From positions 1 through 64,000 of the forward strand of contig JAHLKH010000014.1 in the NCBI GenBank assembly GCA_025526915.1: a DNA stretch of 64,000 nt. The letters are read 5' to 3'. The stretch is from Entophlyctis helioformis (lineage: Eukaryota > Chytridiomycota > Chytridiomycetes > Chytridiales > Chytriomycetaceae). Shown in pieces: positions 22,890 to 34,074 of this stretch. Each line of letters opens with the position of its first letter. Position 1 is the stretch's first letter. A model generated the notes under the pieces. The model had not been told where the DNA came from. It ran no database searches and was given only the letters and a program-made list of their open reading frames with translations. The position numbers were made by a program, and so were the translations under genes.

Positions 22890-24676
22890 TCAATGCGCCA
22901 TTAGGCTCCGTGTTGTGCCTGCACTGGAGCCGTGGCTCGCGCTTTTCGGCCAGAGCCGCCACTGGAAGAGACGCCGTCGGCGTGCCTGAGCAGCCGTCTG
23001 GCCAGTGGCCCCATCGGCATGAGTGTCGGCACTGCCCGAGATGCTGCCCTTGTCCCAACCCTCCGGCGCCGATGCTGCTGCTGTTGCCTGTTGATCGGCT
23101 TGCCCCGCGTCGAGCAGCGCATGAGCCGCGTCGTGTGCCTCTGGCGCGTGCTCGCCAAGCGGGACATTGGCGTGATGGCTTGACGCAGACGGACGCCTGA
23201 TGAGGACCGACTTGATCCATTGCGCGGCGTGGCCAAGTGCCTCGCTGATCGACGGTCGGCTCGAGCTGTAGCCCGAGTCCATGGTCGCGTGAGAGCCTTG
23301 GTGCGGCACCTTGTCTGAGATGACAAACGGCTGTGGCGCAACAACAGCTGCTGCTGCTGCTGCAACTGCAACGTCTTCCTCCAGCTGCGTCTCTGCTTGA
23401 GGAGTTTCCGGCTCGCCACCAGCCGTCGGAGTTGTTGCTGCTGCTGCTGCTGCTGCTTTGACGTGGATGGCTGCATGCCCCTCCACGTCGTCGACATCCA
23501 CCACCGTGTCCCGCATGGATACCTCGGCGGTCTCGCCGTCACTGCTTTCGGGAATGGCAGTCGGTGCCAATGTCGCAGATCGGAGGGGTGGCGAGTGCAC
23601 CACCACAGCCCAATCTCTGGCGCGTATGACGGCAATGACGACGGCTCGCCAGACACGCTGCCACGGATGCCGCTGCCGCCCTGCTTGGTCTCCATCTGAA
23701 GGATGGAGAGCAGCTCCTCCTCCGTGAGTCCCTCGATGGGAGGCTCACCGTAGACATTGGTCCACGAAGACCGGGCCAGCGAGGAGAGGGCAGTAGGTGG
23801 CTGCTGGCCGCGCTGCTGCACATGACCCGATGACGCGGCGTGGACATGGGCGTGGACATGGGCATGGGCATTGCTGCGGGCATCCGAGTCTGCCACAGGC
23901 TCGCCGTTCACCGTGGCAGCCTTAAATTGGCCCCAAGGATCGGCGGATGAGTGGTCTTTGACTGAATGTGGCATTGATGAATGTCAATATCAACGATGAA
24001 ACGCGTGCATAAACGTGCATGCCGGCTGAATCATGCGTTGCAACTTACGCTGGACAGCGGCCTTTGCTTCCGCCACAACTTCCGCGCATGGCTGGGTGGG
24101 GTCGAACGGCTGAATGGTCATGGTCTCATTGAACGAGATGCCGCTGACCGACTTCTTGCCCTTGAGATGCGCTGGCCATTCGCGCTTCTCAATGTCGCAA
24201 TCCATCATCTTCATCCAAGCCTCGTTGACAGCCTAGAGGAGCGGCATTCGCATTTCAGCATATGGCAGCAATTAGTGGATGCTTGTTGGATGCACTCTAT
24301 CATGGTCTGATCAGAGAAAGACTCGGCTTACCAAGATGTCATGGGCAGATCGCCGGGGATGAGATGCATTTGGATGGATCTCTGTTGATGCTGCGGCGAG
24401 CTTTTCTGCAAAGATCTTCTCGAGCCGCTCTTTTGCTGCCGCTTCAGATCCAAGGCCCTCAGCCAGCGGACTGCGCTTGGAAAACTGGCTTGGCATAATC
24501 GGCAAGCTCACGCGGCGAGCACGAACATACGGGCCTCTCGTGTCAAGGGTTGTTGAGCTCAGGGTCGACGACGAACGAGAGAGCAAAGTGGCCCGCAATT
24601 CGTCAATGCCGTCGTCGTCCTCATCAAGCGACTCGAGAAGTTGGCCGTGAGAAACAGATTTGCGAGGTGAAACCAT
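22890..24676 (-). CDS. Large disordered protein, function unknown (may be the 3' part of the next gene)
   Basis: Exons 24676-24332, 24232-24049 and 23961-22890 splice in phase. The N-terminal part has an acidic stretch (LDEDDDGIDELRATLL) and a helical segment (AAAKERLEKIFAEKLAAAS). The middle exon (NEAWMKMMDCDIEKREWP) is compositionally ordinary and probably folded. The last exon opens KDHSSADPWGQFKAATV and becomes A/H/Q-rich, with EEELLSILQMETKQGG near its start. A one-base frame change near 23612 separates two good coding frames (SLPSYAPEIGL and VVHSPPLRSATLAPTAIPE). I recognise no domain. The start ATG lies inside the 3' end of the upstream open frame, so the two may be one gene split by another missing base. 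Confidence 0.55.
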
Positions 24677-26738
24677 GCGGTCTTGTATGAATCGCGTTCC
24701 GCCAGTACGGTGCTAAGTGGCGGCCTGATCTGAACCGTACAAGCGCGTCGCCCGTTCTACGAGACTCTCCAGCAATCGTTACAGCAGAAACACTGTCTGT
24801 CTGGGCAGAGTGGGTTGTATCCACAGACTTGGTAATGGGATACGCAGCCACGGCTACGGCGTCACCGGATCGTGCAGTCGCAGTCGAGGCAGCTGGATTT
24901 GGCTCCGATCGAACTAGGCGTTGATCTATGGTGGCTGCACTTTTTCTGGCGCTCGTATGAGAAGCGGCTGCTGAGGCATTTTGAGGGAAAGCCGGCACAA
25001 CTACTGGCGCGAGTTCGACCGGATCCTCTTCGGATGGATCATCAAAGGCCGATGTTGCGAGAATCCGGGGCGAAGAGGAGCTGGAAATCGACGGCGAGGA
25101 AGACGTGGATGCCAGCGCAACTTGGCTGGCTGATCGAGGCGTGCTGGAACCAAGTGGAGGCGAAGGCGATGGAGATACATTCTGATCGCTGGGCAAAGAC
25201 GCAACGATCGAATCTTGGTGTACCTGAGCGTACAAGTAAGTGTCTGTACGCAACTTCTTGGCGGCGAGTGCCTCATGGAGAACCGATAGGAGATGCTTTA
25301 GCCGGCCTGATTTGCTGTCGTTAATGCTGTCGTTACTGATGCTGCTGATGCTGCTGCTGCTGCTGGCCAATGCAGGTGCCGCGCTGTGCACGTCTGCCGG
25401 CATGGGATAACTGCCAAGAGACTTTGGATATGGCTGCGTGCTGAACTGCATGCGAAAGAGCTGTTGCTTTGGTATATCGCCATCGCTAGACATGACAGCC
25501 GGCTGGTGCGTCTTTGCGTCAATGCCAGCCGGCATCGCGATTGGACTGGGCTGATGCTGCTGCTGCTGCTGCTGCTGATTCTGCTGCTGTTGTCGCAGTT
25601 GTTTGTTGTAGCTCGAATTGACCGGCTTTCTCCGCTTTTGGGTGATAGCCTCAAAAGCGCGGCGTGCGACTCGTGTCAAGGTGTTTGGATCAAACCTCTC
25701 AATAGCAATCTGCGACCGTGGCGTGAGTCTCTGGGGTACTCCCCGTGCAGCGAGACGCTCCTCGGCGCGAAAATTCCGCTGGCTGAATGGCAATGCTGCT
25801 GCCCACCATCGTGGGTCTCGCTGGAAGAGGAGGCGGCGACGCTGGTGATATTGCGATGAGCATGGGAGCTTCCAACGCGACTGGATGTATGCCGTTTCCA
25901 ACTGTCATCGTCTGTGGTGTATGAACAGAGTGGCCGACGCTTGTCGTTGGAGACTCGCCTCCACGGCGATGAAGAGGCATCCGGTCGCCTAACCCGTTCA
26001 CATCAGTGCTTGACCGAGGGCCCGCAGCCGTTTCCTGTACTCCCACATCGCGCGATTTATGCCGCGATGGACGATTTGGCGTACTGGGAACAAACGCATC
26101 GCCTGCCAATGTACTCCCCACCGCTGCAGGCGTTTCGCCAGCGGGAAGTACTGCGCCATCGTGGTCGTCTTCTTCTGTGATGGCACCGAGACCGACCCCA
26201 AGACTCTTGGCTGTCATTCGCTTGGTTGCTGCGACCTTGTTGTGCGATCGCACCATTGAGACTAGTCCTTGTGGAGGACTGATCATAACGGTTGACGACT
26301 CTGCAACCGAAAACGGACGCACCAGAGCCACAGTCCCGCTTTGCTCCAGCTGCTTCCCAATGGACCTTGCCGAAAAGCGGCCCGGCCGCGACGCCAGAGG
26401 AAACGATCGCGATTGTGGCCGTACTGTCCGCAGCTGCATGCGTTGTGTGCGTCGACGTCCCAAGTCGTTTGCGGGACGATACCGTCACTTGCAGTACCGC
26501 TGTTGTGTTTGTACCCATCGCTATCATCATCATCATCATCATCATCATCAGCCATGCCTTGGTCCTCTGCACTGACAGGAGGCGGCGCAGGGCGTGCGTG
26601 GGCAGCGGAAGGAGTCGTGTGTCTGCGGGTGGCGTCGGCATATGCTGGGTGCAGGCGGAGATCGTTGGCGAGGCTGTCGCTCTCCTCGAACGCCTGGCGA
26701 GAGCGGCGGTGTCTCGAGCGAGTCTTTGTGTCGTCCAT
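24624..26738 (-). CDS. Large disordered protein, function unknown
   Basis: The start at 26738 (MDDTKTRSRHRRSRQAF) leads an acidic poly-Asp tract, then a probable ~70 bp intron near 26510-26430. A coding stretch from about 26430 contains STVMISPPQGLVSMV and VGVGLGAITEED-like sequence. At about 25785 a TTTT run appears to hold one extra base; after it the frame reads RAEERLAARGVPQRLTPRS, then FDPNTLTRVARRAFEAITQK, then Q-, S- and P-rich sequence (KSGRLKHLLSVLHEALAAKK). No known domain is visible. The gene is divergent from the plus-strand gene at 26794, only 55 bp away. It may continue into the feature at 22890-24676. Confidence 0.5.
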
Positions 26739-26793
26739 TGTGTGTTTGATGGAAAGACGCGGTGACACTCTTTCACTTGTATTGGTCAGCTAG

Positions 26794-29190
26794 ATGAGCA
26801 TCCTGCAGGGATCGGATGCTGTGAATACACAAGAGCAGGAGCAGCTAGATCGTGAACTGTCGCAGAGACGCAGGCAATCTCTCCCCATCGCCCACGTGGC
26901 CTATGCGTCGCCAGCGGCACGGGCTGCCGCCGCACGGCGCATGTCGCATACCGTCAATTCCTCAAATGCAGCGGGCTCGGTTTCCGGGAATGGCGATGGC
27001 TACACAGGCACAAGTGTCGCCGATCGTATTGTGCCGTCCGTCTCTGTCAGCGCGATCCCCAAATCCTCGTCAACGGCTCGTCTCTCTGTGCCGAGCATGA
27101 CCTCACCGGCCCAGCCTGTGATAGCGCGTCACAGCAGCATGTCCAAAGCCACAGCATCGAGCCAAGTGGCACAAGCCCCTCCAAGGCTAACGCTTTCACG
27201 TGACGGGCTTCACGCGACCAGCGCGCAGGCCGAACAGTCTCCAGTCGAGCCAGCAGCGTTACCTAGTCCCGACTTTGGCTTGCAACACACTGCGGATCAT
27301 CTCAGCCCACATCAAAGGCAGCATCAACACGGCCAGCAGCAATCGTCCGCAGACGCGGCTTATGACGGAGACGAGCCCATGCCGAATGTTGTTGCTGAGC
27401 TTCAGCAGTTGGGACGGCGTCGAACCAAGGCACTACTGGATCCACAGCTGTTTGACAAGATGACTCGATCCTCAGTATCATCCACGTCCTCCAGTGCACG
27501 CGAAGGGCCACCGTCGCTCAGACGAGCGTCCTCTTCCACCGTGACAGCAACACGCCGACTATCGACGGACGCAGGTACAAGCATCAAGCATTCCGCTCAT
27601 ACCCCAGTCAGCACCAATATCAGCAGCAACAGCAACATCGACAACACAAGCGGCAGCAACAATAATGCCATGAATTCGTTGGTAGGAATCGGCTCGTTCA
27701 CAGCCGCGTTTGGACGATCCAAAAGCGTTTCTAGGTCGCATTCTAGGAAGGCATCACGAGATAGCCACACACCGCCACCTGGAACCGAGACTGCCACTGG
27801 CACAATGTTCAGCACAGTGACGAATGCGGCCACCAGCATGGCGGCATACAATGGGACAATAACCAGCTTCACCAATACAACTCCAGCGTTCATGCAGACC
27901 CTCGACCGAAAGCAAGCGTCAGCAGAGTCGGTCGTCCAGACGGCCAACACGTTTGCTTCTGGAAGCGCGTTTTTTGCGGGCGTAAAGCGACATTCAAGCA
28001 ACGCCAGCGTCAGCGACCATCGTCACAGCTACAACCATCCGCACACAAGCTCTGCCCGATTGGGAAGTACGGGGGCATTTCAGCACCAGCTTCAACACGC
28101 GCAGCAGCACCAAGTGTCACAGCCGCCACAGCCGTCTCAGCAGCTTCTCCATCGCCTTCACAGCCACAGCATCAGCATTAATGTCAGTTCAATCGCAGGC
28201 AACGAGACTGGCAGCGGCGATCTGCTTGGCACAGACTATTCCATGGATACCGCTGGTACCGCGACAGGAACAGGGACAGGAACAGGGACAGGAACAGGCG
28301 AGCGCCAGCTTGTGCATTCGTCTGGGCTGAAAAACAGCAGCGGATCAAACCAGCAGGACCGGCGACCGAGCCCAAGACAGACACAACGTTCTTTGCAAGT
28401 CTCGAACCAATCCGCACTGCCTGTTGCACAACAAGCCTCGCTGGGATCCAATCTGTCCTTGGCAAGCTCGGTTCTTTCGACAGCGGCCTCGGCCGGATCA
28501 CGCCCCGCCACGCCGACGCAGAAGCTGTCGCATTCTGGACCCAGACAGCAAGCAGCGCCATCTCCCATCTCTGCATCAGCATCTGCATTGGGGGTAACCT
28601 CTTCAACGGCCATGTCGCCCATCCTCCGAGACCGCAGCTTCGAGTCAACACCGGCCTCCGTATCAGGGGTTGTCTCTGCAGCCGGACCGATCGCGGCCTC
28701 TCGGGCACAAAGCCACGATCAAGACTCGGACGAGGATGAAGAAGCAGACTCATTGTTGCCACTTGCCTCTGAGGCATTTGGGCGACGAATGTCGCGCCGA
28801 GCCAACGACAGTATGGCAGAGACAGAGATGGGTGCAGGGTCAAACCTCGCCGGCACTAGCGGAATTGGAGGCAATGCCAAGAACAAGATAAAGGGAGGCC
28901 ATGGCGTGCCAGACCGATCGGGGCTGTCCATGGCGGATCAGGGCAATCCCATGGGCTCTCATGACCATGCACACAAGCATGGGGCAAGCCATTCTTCTGC
29001 ACCGGGCTCTGAGCAAGACGATCAGAGCCGCACAATATCGCGTCCTTGGCGATGGGTGCTGTGCTGCAGTACAGACGAGGACGAGCTGCGGACAAGAGCA
29101 GCGAATGGACGAGTTGCACCAGACCCACTCGGAGGCTCGATGAACGCATATCCCAGCAACAACACGTATGGTGCCAAACACATTGACTGA
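26794..29190 (+). CDS. Ser/Thr/Gln-rich disordered protein, function unknown
   Basis: A single uninterrupted exon of 798 codons. It is disordered throughout: many SS, NN and Q runs, a (TG)n peptide near 28265-28300 from a 12-bp tandem repeat, and short motifs such as RSKSVSRSHSRKASRDS that look like phosphorylation sites. Near the C-terminus an acidic cluster (DQDSDEDEEADSLLPLA) resembles a dileucine sorting signal, and PWRWVLCCSTDEDE could be a palmitoylated or membrane-proximal segment; both readings are inference. The unbroken long frame supports it as a real gene. No homologue is recognised. Confidence 0.7.
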   Translation: MSILQGSDAVNTQEQEQLDRELSQRRRQSLPIAHVAYASPAARAAAARRMSHTVNSSNAAGSVSGNGDGYTGTSVADRIVPSVSVSAIPKSSSTARLSVPSMTSPAQPVIARHSSMSKATASSQVAQAPPRLTLSRDGLHATSAQAEQSPVEPAALPSPDFGLQHTADHLSPHQRQHQHGQQQSSADAAYDGDEPMPNVVAELQQLGRRRTKALLDPQLFDKMTRSSVSSTSSSAREGPPSLRRASSSTVTATRRLSTDAGTSIKHSAHTPVSTNISSNSNIDNTSGSNNNAMNSLVGIGSFTAAFGRSKSVSRSHSRKASRDSHTPPPGTETATGTMFSTVTNAATSMAAYNGTITSFTNTTPAFMQTLDRKQASAESVVQTANTFASGSAFFAGVKRHSSNASVSDHRHSYNHPHTSSARLGSTGAFQHQLQHAQQHQVSQPPQPSQQLLHRLHSHSISINVSSIAGNETGSGDLLGTDYSMDTAGTATGTGTGTGTGTGERQLVHSSGLKNSSGSNQQDRRPSPRQTQRSLQVSNQSALPVAQQASLGSNLSLASSVLSTAASAGSRPATPTQKLSHSGPRQQAAPSPISASASALGVTSSTAMSPILRDRSFESTPASVSGVVSAAGPIAASRAQSHDQDSDEDEEADSLLPLASEAFGRRMSRRANDSMAETEMGAGSNLAGTSGIGGNAKNKIKGGHGVPDRSGLSMADQGNPMGSHDHAHKHGASHSSAPGSEQDDQSRTISRPWRWVLCCSTDEDELRTRAANGRVAPDPLGGSMNAYPSNNTYGAKHID

Positions 29191-29324
29191 ATAAATGCAT
29201 GTACAGCCTATTGATCAGACACTTGGCCATCCAAGATCGCATCGATAGATGGATAGTGCGTACATCTTGCGGCCAGCATGCCATCCCATGCCAGCCCATG
29301 GCCACCAACGCTTTCCAATGGCAA

Positions 29325-30425
29325 CTAGAAAATGCCGTTCATTTGCGTTCGCATGCCAGTGCCAGCAGGCACCGCACCAGCCATGCCCATGCCTACACCG
29401 CCAAGCCCACCATTTGTGCCTGAAAATGCACCCATGCCGCCCGATTCATCCGAGATTTCCTTGAGAAGAAGCTGGAAGAGAGACAGTTTTGCCTGGAGCA
29501 TGCGCAGTCCAGTAATGACAATGTCCTTGGCCTCGATCGCGCCAGTGCTTTCCACGGTCATGTAAAACTTTTCGGGCTTGGCAAGGTAGTCGAACGGCTC
29601 GCCGTCCTGCACCTCTGGCTCTTCCGAGGCATACGGAGAGAGCGGCCACTCCGCCTTTACATCTTCTTCGTACCAATACGTCGTGTGTCTCAGGCGATTG
29701 TGTGGATCGTACTCGAACGAGATGCCGGAGCAGGGCGACCACTTGGCATGTTCCTTGGCTGTTCCTTTTTTGGCGATGCAGCGCAGGTTAATCTCCTGGC
29801 CCTTGCGCAGCTTGGCAATGAGGATGCCGGCGTCGTTGTGATCGCGCAGGACGGGGCCGATGGACACATGCGACGAGATAAGGTCGCGCGTCGTGACTTC
29901 GCGGGTGCGGTCGTCTGTGCAGCGCACATTGAGGTGCAGCTCGACGGAGCACTGCATGCAGTACTGCTGGCAGGAGCACTCGCGGGTGTATGTGATGTTG
30001 CCGACCTCTTCCGAAAGGAGCGGAATGAGACCCAGGCGATGTGCCAGAAACTCGTCCGTAAGCACCGACTGTTGCATTGCAAGGGGTGAGTCGGGCGACT
30101 TTCATGAGAGAGCGACTGGATGGCTGGATGGCTGGATGAACCGTCCAGACGAGGCCGACAGCTGGGCTCTCCAGTGAAGCAACGGGAGGCAGAGGGTGCT
30201 GTGCTTGAGACAGACATCACATCCCACCCATGGCACGGCACTCACCGAGTTGGCCTCGAACTCGACCAGGTCGATGGCCATGGTGGGCACCTCGGCAATC
30301 ATGATACGGCGCAGAGAGTTGGCCACCGACAGGTCGGTGTTGTTGAGGGTGAAGGTGATGGAGCGGCGCTCGCGGTCAATCTCCTTGATGACCACAAACG
30401 GCCCAGACTGCTGTTCAAAGGCCAT
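29325..30425 (-). CDS. RPB3: RNA polymerase II subunit RPB3
   Basis: Two exons (30425-30246, 30068-29325) join in phase 0 to 307 residues. The first has FVVIKEIDRERRSITFTLNN and SVANSLRRIMIAEVPTMAID, the alpha-subunit N-terminal assembly motif. The second continues SVLTDEFLAHRLGLIPL, then the zinc-binding loop CSCQQYCMQC, then the insert domain and IVITGLRMLQAKLSLFQLLL dimerisation helix. RPB3 pairs with RPB11 to nucleate Pol II assembly. The C-terminal tail is Gly/Met-rich, as in other fungi. The promoter carries the CACGTG module at 30497-30530. I am sure of the identity. Confidence 0.97.
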
Positions 30426-30496
30426 GTTGCTGATGCGCTGTGCTGGGCTGTGCTTTAATCGGTCTGAAGGATCGAAAGTTGATCTTTTGGAAATAA

Positions 30497-30545
30497 CTGC
30501 GTGGAACACTGGTCACGTGATACACGTGACTGCTGACGGGCCAAT
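30497..30545 (+). promoter_or_regulatory. Composite promoter module with paired CACGTG sites plus CCAAT box (RPB3 divergent promoter)
   Basis: CTGCGTGGAA, 5 bases, GTCACGTG, 3 bases, CACGTGAC, then a CCAAT box at 30541-30545. It lies 72-105 bp upstream of the RPB3 start and 84 bp upstream of the divergent gene at 30614. Order, orientation and the 5-base spacer match the element at 20803-20837. Confidence 0.75.
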
Positions 30546-30613
30546 CAACGCGGGACTCTCGAGGCTGGGCCACTCTTTCCACCACTCTTTCCACCACCCG
30601 ATCCGACACCAAC

Positions 30614-33152
30614 ATGAGCACAGAGCGAACGTCTGCGGCTGCTGCGGGCTCTGCTAGCGGAGCTTCTGCACAACCAGCCCCCGCGGCTGCTACCGAGCCA
30701 ACATCTGCTGCTGTTCCTGCTGCTGCTTCACCTGCACCTGCACCGGCGCCTGCTGTTCAAACGGCAGAGGCAAAGACAGCCGGCTCGCCGGTGCAAGGCA
30801 GCACCGCGTCGAGCAGCGTGCCTTTGTCGCCCGCCGCTCCCCCGGCTTCTGCAACGTCGCAAGACGGGCCTGTAAGCAACGAGCATGCCCAAGCATAGCG
30901 CCTACTCCAGCCTTCCTGTCCCCCCTAGGCTGCCGTTGGTTTGCGGCCACTCCACTAACACAGGTAGAACAACCTCTTGCACGTTGGCACGCCCCATGCC
31001 CGATCAAACTCCGAAGTCGCGTTCAACCGCGCCACCACAAGCTCCGCCACCCGAACAGACAAAAGACGTGGCCGGCTCAGTACCCGTGCCAGCGCCCCCC
31101 TCGTCGCCCCCCTCGTCGCCTCTGCCGCCATCGACGACATCGGCTCCACAACCTCCTGTTCCTGTTCCGGCCCCTGCTCCGGCCTCTGCTCCGACCGTCT
31201 CTGCCCCACTTCCGGCACCTCCTGCACTTCCTGCAATTGCTCAGCCGCCTGCTGCAGGCCAAAGTCAGATAGCATCTCCAAGCCCAACACGCCTGCAAGA
31301 TGGCCGTGCGTTGGCGGTCGCTGGCCCAAGCAGAACGACTGCCCAGCCATCCGGCCTGCCAGCCGTCTCGACAATATTGATTCCTTCGAGATCGCTTGCA
31401 ACGTTTCAGGCCCAGTCCGCGGACCGCAGCAACATCGTGCCAGGAGTATCGCCATCCCTGCTGCCGTCCGTGTTCCCTTTGCCGTCCGGAAACTCAACGA
31501 CGTTCTCGTCGGATTCCTCGTCGCAGTCTTCCAGTGCAAACTATGCTCGCATTGCCGGAGGCGTCGCTGCAGGCGTTGCGTTTTGCGCCATCTTCTTTGT
31601 TGCTCTCAAGATCGTCCTCACCACACGCCGCAGCAGATCCTCGCTCGACCGTGACGTTAATCTCGCAGACGTGTTCCACAGCAACGGCTCTCTACAGCCG
31701 AGACGTGACGGCGGTGGCGCGTACGAGAAAGGCCCGCGACCTGTTTCCAACGCTCGAGGGCTGCCTGGCTATGGCAACATGGGCAGCTTTGATCGCCACC
31801 CCACTTTTACGGACCACGCTCTGTTCAGCCGTGAGCCACACGCAAGCGACCTTGGGCGATCGACGCCATTGCAAGCTCCGTCACTTCCCCCACTTCCGTC
31901 GCCTGTCGTACTGCAGCCATTGCACATGTATTCTGCGACACCGCAGACACCCACCACGGCCATGTCGTTCTTCCCAGCTTCTCCTGTCATGCCACCGACC
32001 ATGGTGTACGCGCAACATGGAGCTCCATTGCCCTTTTCGGCAGTCGTGCCTCCGCCTTCACCACATGTCCAGCATGTACCCGCGTATGCAGCAGCACAAC
32101 TTGGGAGTTCTACACCCGACCGCGGCTATGGCCATGAGCAGCATGGTCACAACTTTGTGGGATATGGATCAGGCGTGTCTAGCTCAGAGTATGGATACGA
32201 GTACGGCTATGATGTAAGACATGTACGGTCGCTAGCTCGACCTTCTTCCGCGTCAACAGGCTTCCCGGAGACGCCAGCAAGCGCAGCTGGGCTATACAGC
32301 CAGAGCAACGCGGGCTTGAATGATGCACCATCGTATCCTACGCCCGTAGCTGCAGTCATGGCTGTCGACGTTGCAGCTGCCCAAGTCGTACAGGCGGCTT
32401 CGCGAGATGTCTTGGCCAAGTCAAGCACGGCAATCAACCAGCCAGTTGATGGTCGCCAAGACAGGCACGGCATGGCCCACCAACAACGCGACCCATTCGG
32501 ACGCCCACCGCTGCCAAGTGCTCATGTGTCCAAGAAAGCACAGCCTGTCTCGCACTCAGCCACTGCAGATTGGGTCTTTGGCAGTCCCGATGCCAAAGCC
32601 GACAGATCGATTCAGGCGGACGCAAGCTTTGATGCAGGGCAAACCGAAGCCCCAAAGACGTTTGACCGGCTGGGCAATGTCACGATGCGGCATGCCAGTC
32701 TGTACTCGGTGGCTGAGTACAAGCTTGCTGGAAAACACGGATCGTGTCGTCTGGATGCAGATCAGGCATTCATTGCTGCGCAGCAAGACTCAAACGTCAA
32801 GCTCATGATAGCAGTTGCATTCTACAACCCGACAAAAGACGACGAACTGCAGGTTTCCCGCGGAGATAAGATCGATGTGCACCACACGTATCCAGATGGT
32901 AAGTTGGGCGATGTGTGATGGAGAGTGTGTTGATTGGAACAGCTCATGCCTCTGGTCAAAACAGGATGGGGCTATGCTGAGAATGTCAGCACATCGAAGC
33001 GTGGCATGTGCCCGCTCAACTTTCTGAAACCACGCAGCGGAGGCATCTCTGCCGTTGACCGTGCATCGTCTCCCACGCACGATTATGATCACGATCTCCA
33101 GGATCAACAGCAGCAGACTCTTCCGCGCGATGCATCTCTTACTGCCGTGTAG
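30614..33152 (+). CDS. Single-pass membrane protein with cytoplasmic SH3 domain (Fus1-like architecture)
   Basis: The P/A/S-rich N-terminal half is probably extracellular. One hydrophobic segment (IAGGVAAGVAFCAIFFVALK, about 31550-31620) is followed by the stop-transfer TTRRSR. A long Pro/Tyr-rich region then leads to an SH3 domain: AVAFYNPTKDDELQVSRGD, and across the intron 32899-32964, PDGWGYAEN and GMCPLNFLKP. The last junction is in phase. Architecture matches fungal Fus1-type proteins, which scaffold cell fusion or polarity factors; orthology is not shown. The 5' end is uncertain: the frame from the ATG at 30614 ends at 30898 and the main frame is open from 30885, so an intron (perhaps 30870-30963) plus a frame change must join them. 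ATGs at 30885 or 30996 are alternatives. Confidence 0.7.
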
Positions 33153-33303
33153 CGCCTATCCACTGCACCCATATCTTGTTTCTGTTGTTGCTTGGTGCCT
33201 TGCCATTCATTTTACATTACACTGTGCTCCAGCCGTTGCGGGTCTTTACAACTTTTCGAGGACGTTTGTCAGCCGTTCATACGCGTCCACCGTCGCCAAG
33301 AAC

Positions 33304-33991
33304 ATGCTGTCATTCTCGCCTGCCAGGTTGGGATACAGACCTGTGCAGCTGCTCGTACAAAAGAGCTGGCTCACATCCACCTGTGCGGCAGCGGCAGCTT
33401 CAAACTGCGCTGTTGCTTCGACTGCCGCAGCCGTACCACCAAAGCCGTCAAAGTTCAAGGTGTCTTGGTCGTCCCTGGCCAGCGAGACCTATGTTGCCAC
33501 CTCGCCAGACACGAATGTGCAACTGTCCATGGTATGCCATCCGAAGCGGCATCAGAAGCCGTTCGCTGGACAATAACACACTCGCATGGGCCAGGGTCCC
33601 CGTGCGCCTGCTCTTGAGCCAAAGCCGCTTCTTCTTGCTGCACTTGGCGGATGCATCATGGCATGCCTTGTTGGGATCCTGCAAAAGCAGCGCTTGGCTG
33701 TGCAGCACATCGATGTCGCTCTGACTGGAACACCTGCCGCCAAACTGCCGCACTACTATACCTCGATCCAGATGGACATCCAGCTTGCAAGCGCATCGCC
33801 GATCACTCAAAAGCAGGTGTGTTTGCAATGCGACTTCCGCCCCCCTAGCGCAAAGCATCCCAGTCGACTGATCTCATGCTCGGCCATGCCAGGCAGACCG
33901 AGCACTCGAGCTTGCGCTGGTTTACTGCCCAGTGCATCGCTGCCTGTCCGTTCCGGTTTTGCATTCCATCTGCATCGTGGACAAACAATAA
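33304..33991 (+). CDS. OsmC/Ohr-family protein, probably mitochondrial
   Basis: Exons 33304-33531, 33595-33816 and 33893-33991 all join in phase 0 into 182 residues. Residues 1-45 are basic and Ala/Ser-rich and look like a mitochondrial presequence. The OsmC fold follows: FKVSWSSLASETYVATSP, then PLLLAALGGCIMACLVGIL with the first conserved cysteine, and in the last exon ALELALVYCPVHRCL with the second. In this family the two cysteines reduce organic or fatty-acid hydroperoxides. The glutamate of the usual SPLELLLA motif reads K here (EPKPLLLA), so substrate handling may differ. It is 151 bp downstream of the SH3 gene. Confidence 0.88.
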
Positions 33992-34074
33992 AGGGATGCC
34001 GGACGTGATGTCACTCGGCCCTGTCCAGGTCCATCTCATTTTCCATCTGCCGCTCTTGGCCGAGAACCAGCCAT

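Noticed and set aside
33246..33458. Minus-strand frame ending VDAYERLTNVLEKL
   Set aside because: It lies antisense to exon 1 of the OsmC-like gene, which has three in-phase exons and both conserved cysteines.
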